This document shows, in pieces, positions 1-5,775 of a DNA stretch of 6,142 nucleotides (its first letter is position 1; every line of letters begins with the position of its first letter). The DNA is taken from assembly GCA_030691555.1 (NCBI GenBank), contig JAUYEB010000169.1:1-6142 (forward strand), in the 5' to 3' direction. A program made the position numbers and the translations under genes. Origin of the DNA: Candidatus Bathyarchaeota archaeon. Lineage in GTDB: Archaea; Thermoproteota; Bathyarchaeia; TCS64. Below the pieces are notes generated by a model, which worked only from the letters and a program-made list of their open reading frames with translations, searched no databases and had not been told where the DNA came from.

Positions 1-17
1 TGGTAAGGTTTCGAGGT

Positions 18-27
18 GGATATAAGC
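18..27 (+). promoter_or_regulatory. Upstream TATA-like box for the Fe-S protein gene
   Basis: The sequence GGATATAAGC is an AT-rich island in very GC-rich DNA and resembles an archaeal TATA box. A start site about 25 nt downstream (near 48) would give a leader of about 30 nt that contains the GGAGGT ribosome binding site at 61-66. It is one of two candidate boxes ahead of the gene at 80. It could instead belong to an element upstream of the window. Confidence 0.35.
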
Positions 28-49
28 CCGACGCGGCCCCGAACCTCGG

Positions 50-57
50 TTTATATC
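50..57 (+). promoter_or_regulatory. TATA box just upstream of the Fe-S protein gene
   Basis: TTTATATC is a good match to an archaeal TATA box. If its eight bases occupy -30 to -23, transcription would begin at about base 80, exactly the first base of the ATG, giving a leaderless mRNA. That arrangement would leave the Shine-Dalgarno sequence at 61-66 outside the transcript, so the two signals compete as explanations. The box is nearly palindromic in its AT core and might also be read on the minus strand. Confidence 0.5.
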
Positions 58-60
58 GGG

Positions 61-66
61 GGAGGT
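61..66 (+). promoter_or_regulatory. Shine-Dalgarno site of the Fe-S protein gene
   Basis: GGAGGT lies 13 nt before the ATG at 80 and matches the archaeal 16S rRNA 3' end. The spacing is a little long. It supports the start at 80 if transcription begins at the upstream TATA-like box (18-27). Confidence 0.45.
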
Positions 67-79
67 CGGAGTCTGATGC

Positions 80-937
80 ATGATTCACCGCGGTGACCTC
101 GGCGAGTGGGCGACGAAGCTCGTTGAGGACTATGTCGCCTCCCCCAGCAACTCGTTCAACGACGTAGGCGAACCCGCCTGGGATAGACCGCTAGTCGGTT
201 TCTCGAGCGGGGCCGACCCCCTGTACGACTTCTATAAGAGGGACATAGGCGGCTTCTACGTCCTCCCCGCCGAGTTCATGAGGGGGGCGCATCCCACGCT
301 CGAGGTTAAGCCGGAGGAGCTCACCGTCATCAGCTGGGTGCTCCCCCAGACGAAGGCCACGAAGTACGATCACAGGAAGGAGACGAGTATGCCGAGCGAG
401 AGGTGGGCGAGGGCGCGCATAATGGGGGAGGGCGTGAACATGAAGCTCCGCGCCCACGTGGTCGAGGAGTTCGAGAAGGCGGGATACCCCGCCGTTGCCC
501 CGATGCTCTCACCCCTGTGGGAGCAGCACATGTCCGAGAAGTACCTGTTCGCGTCGGCTTGGTCGGAGAGGCACGCCGCCTACGCGGCGGGGCTCGGCAC
601 CTTCGGCCTCAGCGACGGCCTCATCACCGCGAAGGGGAAGGCGCACAGGGTCGGCTCCGTCATAGCGAAGATCGACATCGCGCCCACGCCGCGCCCCTAC
701 ACCGATCACCACGCCTACTGCCTCTGGTACGCCAAGGGGACGTGCGGCGCCTGCATAAAGAAGTGCCCCGCCAACGCCATCTCGGGGAAGGGGCACGACA
801 AGCAGAGGTGCAGCGACTACGTCGACACCACCCACGCCTTCGTCGAGGAGCACTTCCACTTCAAGGGCTACGGCTGCGGCTTCTGCCAGGTGGGCGTCCC
901 CTGCGAGAGCCGGATACCCGAGGGCGTCGACGTCTAG
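80..937 (+). CDS. Epoxyqueuosine reductase (QueG)-like double [4Fe-4S] protein
   Basis: This 285-residue protein is probably a soluble, cytoplasmic redox protein of the COG1600/QueG-like superfamily. The family trait is the stretch SERHAAYAAGLGTFGLS (about residues 163-180) followed by a C-terminal iron-sulfur region. Eight cysteines can hold two [4Fe-4S] clusters: C214, C222, C225 and C229 (followed by Pro), then C244, C266, C269 and C275. The first group reads C-x7-C-x2-C-x3-CP rather than the common CxxCxxCxxxCP; I recall this 'KGTCGACIKKCP' pattern from a distinct 4Fe-4S subfamily often labelled epoxyqueuosine reductase. No signal peptide or membrane segment is seen. Archaea are not known to make queuosine (they make archaeosine), so the substrate is unknown and a queG symbol is not justified. 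The ATG at 80 has both a TATA box and a Shine-Dalgarno site upstream. An intergenic gap of 54 nt separates it from nadM. Confidence 0.85.
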   Translation: MIHRGDLGEWATKLVEDYVASPSNSFNDVGEPAWDRPLVGFSSGADPLYDFYKRDIGGFYVLPAEFMRGAHPTLEVKPEELTVISWVLPQTKATKYDHRKETSMPSERWARARIMGEGVNMKLRAHVVEEFEKAGYPAVAPMLSPLWEQHMSEKYLFASAWSERHAAYAAGLGTFGLSDGLITAKGKAHRVGSVIAKIDIAPTPRPYTDHHAYCLWYAKGTCGACIKKCPANAISGKGHDKQRCSDYVDTTHAFVEEHFHFKGYGCGFCQVGVPCESRIPEGVDV

Positions 938-943
938 GGAAAC

Positions 944-951
944 AGATAAAG
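944..951 (+). promoter_or_regulatory. Possible weak TATA-like element before nadM
   Basis: CAGATAAA, preceded by GGGAAA, is the only AT-rich patch in the 54-nt gap between the Fe-S gene and nadM. A transcript starting about 25 nt downstream (near 975) would have a leader of about 17 nt. A pyrimidine-rich run follows at 966-976. The match is weak, so nadM could equally be read through from the gene upstream. Confidence 0.28.
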
Positions 952-980
952 AGTCGCCCGCCTAGTTCCTCTCTCAACTC

Positions 981-985
981 GGGTG
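981..985 (+). promoter_or_regulatory. Short ribosome binding site that favours the nadM ATG at 992
   Basis: GGGTG lies 6 nt before the ATG at 992. An in-frame GTG at 983 sits inside this site and has no ribosome binding site of its own, which argues for the ATG as the true start. Confidence 0.4.
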
Positions 986-991
986 TTGCAA

Positions 992-1543
992 ATGGTACGC
1001 GCCCTCTTCGTCGGCAGGTTCCAGCCCTTCCACCTAGGCCACCTACACGCCGTCCAGAGGATACTGGAGGAGGCGGGGGAGCTGATAATCGTCGTCGGCA
1101 GTGCCCAGATGAGCCACGAGCCAGACAACCCCTTCACTGCCGGTGAGCGAATAGAGATGATCAGGGCGGCTCTGGCCGACGCCAAGGTGGACAGGGAGAG
1201 GTACATGCTCATCCCCATCGCCGACGCCCCCAGCCACAGGACCTGGGTCAGCTACGTCGAGTCGCAGACGCCCCGCTTCGACGTCGTCTACTCGAACCAG
1301 GCGCTTACCAGCAGGCTGCTCGTGGAGGCCGGCTACGAGGTGAAGGAGATACCGCTCCACAGGAGGAGCAAGTACGAGGCGACGGAGATAAGGCGCCGCA
1401 TACTCAAGGGGGAGGACTGGAGCGAGCTAGTGCCAGGACCAGTCTACAAGATAGTGGGGGAGATCGACGGGGAGACGCGCATCCGCGACCTCGGCAAGTC
1501 CGACTCTGTGAGGATCAAGCCCGAAGAAAACCAATCGAGCTAG
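992..1543 (+). CDS. nadM: Nicotinamide-nucleotide adenylyltransferase, archaeal NadM type
   Basis: The enzyme joins NMN and ATP to form NAD and pyrophosphate, the final step of NAD synthesis, in the cytoplasm. The 183-residue protein has the nucleotidyltransferase fold signature at its N-terminus, GRFQPFHLGH (residues 8-17), with the HxGH motif at H14 and H17. The C-terminal signature related to ISSTxIR reads YEATEIRRRI, within the last third, and is followed by the family's 'LVP...EIDG..RI' tail. Length is normal for archaeal NadM. The ATG at 992 gives MVRALFVGRF, which matches the usual short family N-terminus (M-R-G-x-x-x-GRFQP); the alternative GTG at 983 would add three residues. It is followed after 5 nt by the B3/B4 domain gene, so the two are probably co-transcribed and translationally coupled. 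No nicotinamidase or NAD synthetase can be recognised nearby. Confidence 0.95.
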   Translation: MVRALFVGRFQPFHLGHLHAVQRILEEAGELIIVVGSAQMSHEPDNPFTAGERIEMIRAALADAKVDRERYMLIPIADAPSHRTWVSYVESQTPRFDVVYSNQALTSRLLVEAGYEVKEIPLHRRSKYEATEIRRRILKGEDWSELVPGPVYKIVGEIDGETRIRDLGKSDSVRIKPEENQSS

Positions 1544-1548
1544 CCACA

Positions 1549-2208
1549 ATGTCGCTTAAACTGGACCCGAGGCTCTCCTCGAAGTTCCCGGGTCTCTCCG
1601 CCAGGATTGCATACATATGCGGCGTCCACATAGAGGAGCGGAGACCAGAACTGGAGGCGTTCAGGAAGAACGTCCTCGACGAGGCAACCAAGCGGTGGAA
1701 CGTCGAGGAGCTCAAGGATAACCCCGTCTTCAGGGCCTACCGCGACTTCTTCTGGAAGGTGAAGGTGGACCCCACCAAGACGCGCCCCGCCGCGGAGGCG
1801 CTGCTGAGGCGGGTGCTGCGGGGCAACCCGCTGCCGACCATCAACACCCTGGTCGACGCCTACAACCTGGCCTCGGTGTCCACGAGCATACCCTTCGGGG
1901 CCTTCGACACCGACAGGATGAGGGGCGAACCGCTGATGAGGGAGGCCTCGCCCGGCGAGGAGTTCCTCGGGATAGGGATGGATAGGCCGGTTCAGCTGGG
2001 CGGCGGGGAGGCCGTCATCCAGGACGACGAGAGGCTGATAGCCGTGTACCCCTACCGTGACGCGGACTACAGTAAGGTCACCGCCTCGACGAGAAACCTC
2101 CTGCTTCTGACGTGTGGGGTGCCCGGGATAGGCGACGAGCAGCTGAGGGCGGCGGAGGCGGTCGGCGTCGAGTACATAACCAGATTCTGCGGCGGGGCCG
2201 CGTCGTAG
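1549..2208 (+). CDS. Stand-alone B3/B4 domain protein (PheRS beta editing-domain-like, COG3382)
   Basis: The 219-residue protein resembles the B3/B4 domain of the phenylalanyl-tRNA synthetase beta chain, which in the full enzyme hydrolyses Tyr wrongly attached to tRNA-Phe. Family signatures are NPLPTINTLVDAYN (residues 93-106), IPFGAFDTDRMRG around residue 117-122, a G-E-F segment, and YRDADYSKVT (starting at Y169), followed by the hydrophobic strand LLLLTCGV. It has no synthetase catalytic core and no membrane segment. Solo proteins of this family are widespread in bacteria and archaea; their role is not settled, and a trans-editing or tRNA-binding job is inferred from the domain only. The ATG at 1549 is 5 nt after the nadM stop and has no clear Shine-Dalgarno site, suggesting re-initiation by ribosomes finishing nadM. 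rtcA follows closely, and its ribosome binding site overlaps this gene's stop codon. Confidence 0.85.
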   Translation: MSLKLDPRLSSKFPGLSARIAYICGVHIEERRPELEAFRKNVLDEATKRWNVEELKDNPVFRAYRDFFWKVKVDPTKTRPAAEALLRRVLRGNPLPTINTLVDAYNLASVSTSIPFGAFDTDRMRGEPLMREASPGEEFLGIGMDRPVQLGGGEAVIQDDERLIAVYPYRDADYSKVTASTRNLLLLTCGVPGIGDEQLRAAEAVGVEYITRFCGGAAS

Positions 2209-2212
2209 GTGG
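2207..2212 (+). promoter_or_regulatory. Ribosome binding site that decides the rtcA start
   Basis: AGGTGG overlaps the stop codon of the B3/B4 gene and lies 5 nt before the ATG at 2218. The in-frame GTG at 2209 falls inside this site and has no site of its own, so the ATG is preferred. Confidence 0.6.
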
Positions 2213-2217
2213 CCCCC

Positions 2218-3279
2218 ATGATCGAGGTGGACGGCTCCATCATGGAGGGCGGCGGCCAGCTCCTCCGAATGGCCACGACCTACAGTGCCATCCTCTCGGA
2301 GCCCATCAGGGTCGTGAACATCCGAGCCAAGAGAAACAATCCCGGCCTCAAGCCCCAGCACCTCACGACCCTGCAGGCGGTCGCGAAGCTCTGCGCCGCC
2401 GAGACGAGGGGGCTAGAGATCGGCAGCCTCGAGATAGAGTTCCACCCCGGGCGGTTGAGGGGCGGGAGCTTCGACTTCGACATCGGCACCGCGGGCAGCT
2501 GCAGCCTGCTCCTCCAGTGCGCGGCACCTGCGGCCGCCTACGCCGACGGGCCGATCCACCTCAGGGTGAAGGGGGGCACTGCTGTCCGCTGGTCCCCCCC
2601 GATGACTATCGTTCAACGAGTCGTCTGGGAGGGACTTAGGAGGATGGGCTTCCAGGGCGAGGTCAGGGTCCTCAGGGAGGGCTACCACCCGAAGGGTGGA
2701 GGCGTCGTCGAGGCGAAGATCAGATCCGTTAAGGGCTTTAGTGCGATATCCGGTGAGAAGGCGGATGTCAGGCTAATCCGCGGCCTGTCCACATGCGGCG
2801 GCCTGCCCAGAACCGTCGCCGAGAGGCAGGCGGAGGCCGCGTTGAGGGTGCTGAGGGAAGCCGGGTTCGAGGCTCGCATAGACGTCGCGACCCCCGGCAA
2901 GGGCTCGGAGCCCTACTCCCCCGGCAGCGTGATCTGCCTCTGGGTCGAGGGCGGCGCCCTGATAGGCGACGACGGGCTTGGTGAGCGCGGGAAGCCCGCG
3001 GAGAAGGTGGGCTCCGAGGCAGCGGAGCGGCTCATCGAGCAGATCAAGACGGGCGCGTACGTCGACATGCACACCGCGGACAACCTTATCCTCCCGTGCT
3101 CCCTCGCCGCCGGGACATCGATTTTCACCGTGTCGAGGATCACCCTCCACACGCTGACGGCGGCGGAGATCGCCCGCAGGTTCACCGGGGCGAGGATAGA
3201 GATCGAAGGCGCCGAGGGGAAACCCGGCAGGGTCACAGTCGAGGGGAAGGCCATCGCCAACCCCAGGTGGGTCGGTTAG
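2218..3279 (+). CDS. rtcA: RNA 3'-terminal phosphate cyclase
   Basis: The enzyme uses ATP to turn an RNA 3'-phosphate into a 2',3'-cyclic phosphate through a covalent enzyme-AMP intermediate. Starting at the ATG, the protein has 353 residues, normal for RtcA. Signatures seen are MIEVDGSIMEGGGQLLRM at the N-terminus, R-A-K-R-N-N-P-G-L-K-P-Q-H-L (residues 36-49), a GTAGSCS strand-loop (90-96), PKGGG (158-162), and VDMHTADNLILP near the C-terminus. H285 in the last motif is at the place of the His that accepts AMP in E. coli RtcA. These features point to a true cyclase rather than the catalytically inactive Rcl1/RTC1 type. It is the third member of a tightly packed group with nadM and the B3/B4 gene (9 nt gap). 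RtcB ligase, a frequent functional partner, is not in the window. A start at GTG 2209 would add Val-Ala-Pro (first residue read as Met) and is less likely. Confidence 0.95.
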   Translation: MIEVDGSIMEGGGQLLRMATTYSAILSEPIRVVNIRAKRNNPGLKPQHLTTLQAVAKLCAAETRGLEIGSLEIEFHPGRLRGGSFDFDIGTAGSCSLLLQCAAPAAAYADGPIHLRVKGGTAVRWSPPMTIVQRVVWEGLRRMGFQGEVRVLREGYHPKGGGVVEAKIRSVKGFSAISGEKADVRLIRGLSTCGGLPRTVAERQAEAALRVLREAGFEARIDVATPGKGSEPYSPGSVICLWVEGGALIGDDGLGERGKPAEKVGSEAAERLIEQIKTGAYVDMHTADNLILPCSLAAGTSIFTVSRITLHTLTAAEIARRFTGARIEIEGAEGKPGRVTVEGKAIANPRWVG

Positions 3280-3280
3280 C

Positions 3281-3285
3281 TTTAA
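3281..3285 (+). promoter_or_regulatory. TATA-like box for a leaderless xpb-bax1 transcript
   Basis: TTTAA, directly after the rtcA stop, is centred 25 nt before the GTG start of xpb at 3308. This is the distance expected between an archaeal TATA box and the transcription start, so the mRNA would begin at or next to the start codon. No Shine-Dalgarno sequence precedes the GTG, which fits a leaderless message. The core is short, so read-through from rtcA remains possible. Confidence 0.45.
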
Positions 3286-3307
3286 CCGGGCAAGGAAAAG
3301 AGTCTAG

Positions 3308-4624
3308 GTGGCAGCCTTGATCGTTCTCAGGTTCGACCGGGGGGCGCTGATGGTTGAGGACGATACAGTGGGATCCACCACAAAAAAGCGCGCCATCGAA
3401 TACTCACATATCGTCGAGCAGCTGCGTGGGCAGGGCTCCGAGTACAGGGACGACGCCCTGAAGGCTCCGAGGGTCGGGGGGCTGGCGTCGAGGTTCGAGG
3501 CACGTGACTACCAGTCAGAGGCGGTGGAGAGCTGGGGCAAGGCGGGGTGCAGGGGGATCGTCGTCCTCCCGACGGGGGCGGGTAAGACCGTCGCCGCGAT
3601 AAAGGCGATGGAGAGGCTCCAGGTGGCCACGCTCGTCGTGGTGCCGACCATCGTGCTGATGGAGCAGTGGAGGAAGACGCTGACCGAAGCCTTCGGGGTC
3701 GATGTCGGCTCCCTCGGCGGTGGGACGGACGACATTCGACCGATCACCGTCTCGACATACGACTCAGCGGCCCTGCGGGCGGGACGAATCGGCGACAAGT
3801 TCGAACTCATAGTATTCGATGAGGTCCACCATCTCCCGGCGCCCAGCAACTCCACGATCGCGCTGAACTACCTGGCCCCGTATCGGCTGGGGCTGACCGC
3901 TACGCTGAGCAGGGAGCCAGAGGTCATGGAGAACCTGGGCGTGCTCGTCGGCCCCGTCGTCTACGAGAAGGGCGTTGAGGAGCTCGCGGGGAAGCACCTG
4001 AGCGATTATACGGTGAGGACGGTCAACGTCCCCCTGGAGCCCGGGGAGAAGCTGGAGTACGACAGGCAGTTCGCGGTCTACAAGGGGTTCCTCCAGAGGC
4101 GGGGGATCAGGATACGGAGCGCCCGCGACTACCTACTCTTCGTGAAGAGGAGCGGTGTGGACCCGGAGGCGAGGCGGGCGCTCATGGCACGGAACGCGGC
4201 TATGGACATCGCCCTAAACAGCAGGAGCAAGGAGGAGTACCTGCGCGGCATCCTCTCCGCCAACCCCAACGAGAAGGCGCTCATCTTCACCCGCCACAAC
4301 AAGCTCGTCTACCGCATCAGCCGGAGCCTCCTCATCCCCGCCATAACGCACCAGACGGTGAGGGAGGAGCGGGAGGAGATACTGGACAGGTTCCGCCGCG
4401 GCGTCTACCGGAGGATAATCACGAGCCAGGTGCTCGACGAGGGGATAGACGTCCCGGACGCCTCGGTGGCGGTGATACTCAGCGGGACGGGGAGCAGCCG
4501 AGAGTTCATACAGCGCCTCGGCAGGGTCCTCCGGAAGAAGGAGGGGAAGCAGGCGACCCTCTACGAGCTGGTGAGCTTCGGCACGGCTGAGACGCGGCTG
4601 AGCAGGAGGAGGAAGGAGGCTTGA
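3308..4624 (+). CDS. xpb: Archaeal XPB (Rad25-type) superfamily 2 DNA helicase
   Basis: This 438-residue ATP-dependent 3'-5' helicase is the archaeal counterpart of the eukaryotic TFIIH/repair helicase XPB and works with the Bax1 nuclease encoded next. An N-terminal damage-recognition-like domain (about 1-62) precedes the motor. Helicase motifs in order: RDYQ (66-69); Walker A PTGAGKT with K93; motif Ia around VVVPT (110-114); DEVHH (171-175); TAT (197-199); the thumb-like insertion (about 240-300); motif IV FTRHN (near 330); motif V TSQVLDEGIDVP (372-383); and motif VI QRLGRVLR (402-409). The GTG start gives MAALIVLRFDRGALMVEDD, which aligns with the start of Archaeoglobus XPB as I remember it, so the later ATG at 3350 is unlikely. 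Oddity: the RED motif of known XPBs reads R202-E203-P204 here. The stop codon overlaps the bax1 start by one base. Confidence 0.95.
   Translation: MAALIVLRFDRGALMVEDDTVGSTTKKRAIEYSHIVEQLRGQGSEYRDDALKAPRVGGLASRFEARDYQSEAVESWGKAGCRGIVVLPTGAGKTVAAIKAMERLQVATLVVVPTIVLMEQWRKTLTEAFGVDVGSLGGGTDDIRPITVSTYDSAALRAGRIGDKFELIVFDEVHHLPAPSNSTIALNYLAPYRLGLTATLSREPEVMENLGVLVGPVVYEKGVEELAGKHLSDYTVRTVNVPLEPGEKLEYDRQFAVYKGFLQRRGIRIRSARDYLLFVKRSGVDPEARRALMARNAAMDIALNSRSKEEYLRGILSANPNEKALIFTRHNKLVYRISRSLLIPAITHQTVREEREEILDRFRRGVYRRIITSQVLDEGIDVPDASVAVILSGTGSSREFIQRLGRVLRKKEGKQATLYELVSFGTAETRLSRRRKEA
4613..4619 (+). promoter_or_regulatory. Shine-Dalgarno site of bax1 inside the xpb 3' end
   Basis: AAGGAGG, encoded within the last Arg/Lys/Glu codons of xpb, lies 4 nt before the ATG at 4624. 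It is the strongest ribosome binding site in the window. A TTG at 4621 in the same frame would sit too close to it, so the ATG is chosen. Confidence 0.65.
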
Positions 4625-5769
4625 TGCTCCCGCATGAGCTCATCAGGGTGAGGCGGACGAAGGCGGCCATCACGCCCCTCTTCGCCGACGACGAGAAGCT
4701 GAGCCTCGCCAAGACCCTCATCGCCGTCTACGAGGAGAACCGCGACAAGCGCAGGGGCGAGCTCCTGGAGGGGCTCGCAAGCTGCGAGGAGCTAGGCTAC
4801 GACTACAAGCTGGTGCGGGGGCTCTCCGCGGTGCTAGACTCCCGGTGCATCTTCGGGACCCGGTCCTTCGTACCCGCTGTTAAGGCGAGGACCATGCTTT
4901 TCGAGGCCGCCGCGAGGAGGCCGTCGATCACCGAGAGGGATCGTGTCGAGGTCCTCGCCGAGGTCGCGGGGAGGCTCGGGGTGGCGCCCGGCGACGTGGA
5001 CGAGAGCATCTACGCCGACCTCGTCGACGAGCAGCACCTCGTCGACTTCAGGGAGCCCGCCCCAGACGAGCTCCTCCAGCTCTACAACTTCGCCCTCGTC
5101 GTCGCTGTCCTCGCCTACTCGGTGCACGTCGCCGCCAACTGGTCTGGGAGGAGCGAGAGGCTGGAGAGGGCCGCCTCGGCGCTGGGGGAGTCTGACCTGA
5201 GGGTGGGCTCCCTGAGCGTGGTGTTGAAGCCCTCGAAGCAGCTCGGCGTCAGGGGCGCCAAGGTGGAGGAGCTGCTGGCCGCCCTCCTGGAGATGAGGGA
5301 CTGGACGCTACGCGCCGACGTCGCCTACCCGCCGAGGCACCGCGAGACGAGGCCCCTGGAGCTGAGTCACAGGGTCAACGGGGGGATGCTCAGGGCGGAG
5401 CCCGTCGTGGAGGAGGTGGTCATCGAGATCAAGGCCCCCGTCAGGAAGGGCAGCTTCGGCGACGTGGTAGTGATCGACGACGTGACGCATAGGCTCGGCC
5501 TCACCGACAGGGAGCTGCTCAAGAAGGTGGAGGCGGAGAAGGTGAAGTATGTGAAGCTCCCGGGCGTTCTCGTCACCCCGGAGAAGCTGGCGGAGCTGCG
5601 CGAGGGGCTTGGGGAGATCGAGGGCGGTGACCTCGCCGAGTACAAGGCGTACCTCAAGGGGAGGGGGTGCAAGAACCCGGTGCCCGTCCTCGAGGCCCTC
5701 GGCTACGTGGTCGAGACGGACCCGGAGACGGGGAAGCCCTACGTGAGCAAGCTGCGACGCGGGAAGTAG
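4624..5769 (+). CDS. bax1: Bax1, XPB-binding nuclease (DUF790 family)
   Basis: Bax1 binds archaeal XPB and, in studied archaea, cuts DNA beside the helicase as part of a helicase-nuclease machine proposed for repair. The 381-residue protein begins with the family signature MLPHELIRVRR...ITPLFA (residues 1 to about 20) and continues with the helical N-terminal region. The C-terminal half has a conserved-looking helix (KVEELLAALLE, from K213), a strand with E268-I269-K270, and the closing segment KYVKLPGVLVTPEKLAEL. Its start overlaps the xpb stop as TGATG, so the two proteins should be made in step. Oddity: I do not see the I-P-D-F type acidic motif I recall for the nuclease domain; at the comparable place the protein reads RPLELSHRV (243-251). 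Nuclease activity is therefore uncertain, although membership of the family is well supported by sequence and by position next to xpb. No membrane or signal segment is present. Confidence 0.9.
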   Translation: MLPHELIRVRRTKAAITPLFADDEKLSLAKTLIAVYEENRDKRRGELLEGLASCEELGYDYKLVRGLSAVLDSRCIFGTRSFVPAVKARTMLFEAAARRPSITERDRVEVLAEVAGRLGVAPGDVDESIYADLVDEQHLVDFREPAPDELLQLYNFALVVAVLAYSVHVAANWSGRSERLERAASALGESDLRVGSLSVVLKPSKQLGVRGAKVEELLAALLEMRDWTLRADVAYPPRHRETRPLELSHRVNGGMLRAEPVVEEVVIEIKAPVRKGSFGDVVVIDDVTHRLGLTDRELLKKVEAEKVKYVKLPGVLVTPEKLAELREGLGEIEGGDLAEYKAYLKGRGCKNPVPVLEALGYVVETDPETGKPYVSKLRRGK

Positions 5770-5775
5770 GGCATC

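Noticed and set aside
76..78. ATG four bases before the chosen start of the Fe-S protein
   Set aside because: It is in a different reading frame from the conserved protein.
403..1146. A 247-codon plus-strand open frame
   Set aside because: It overlaps the Fe-S protein and nadM in another frame and has a very Arg-rich, low-complexity composition.
1933..1942. Box C-like TGATGA inside the B3/B4 gene, considered as a C/D guide RNA
   Set aside because: The match is short, no paired box C', D' and D arrangement is convincing, and it lies within well-supported coding sequence.
1540..2361. A 273-codon minus-strand open frame
   Set aside because: It lies antisense to the B3/B4 gene and the start of rtcA, both with strong family signatures; it is a by-product of high GC.
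2773..3150. Long antisense open frame over rtcA
   Set aside because: No recognisable motif; rtcA motifs, including the catalytic His, are on the plus strand over the same bases.
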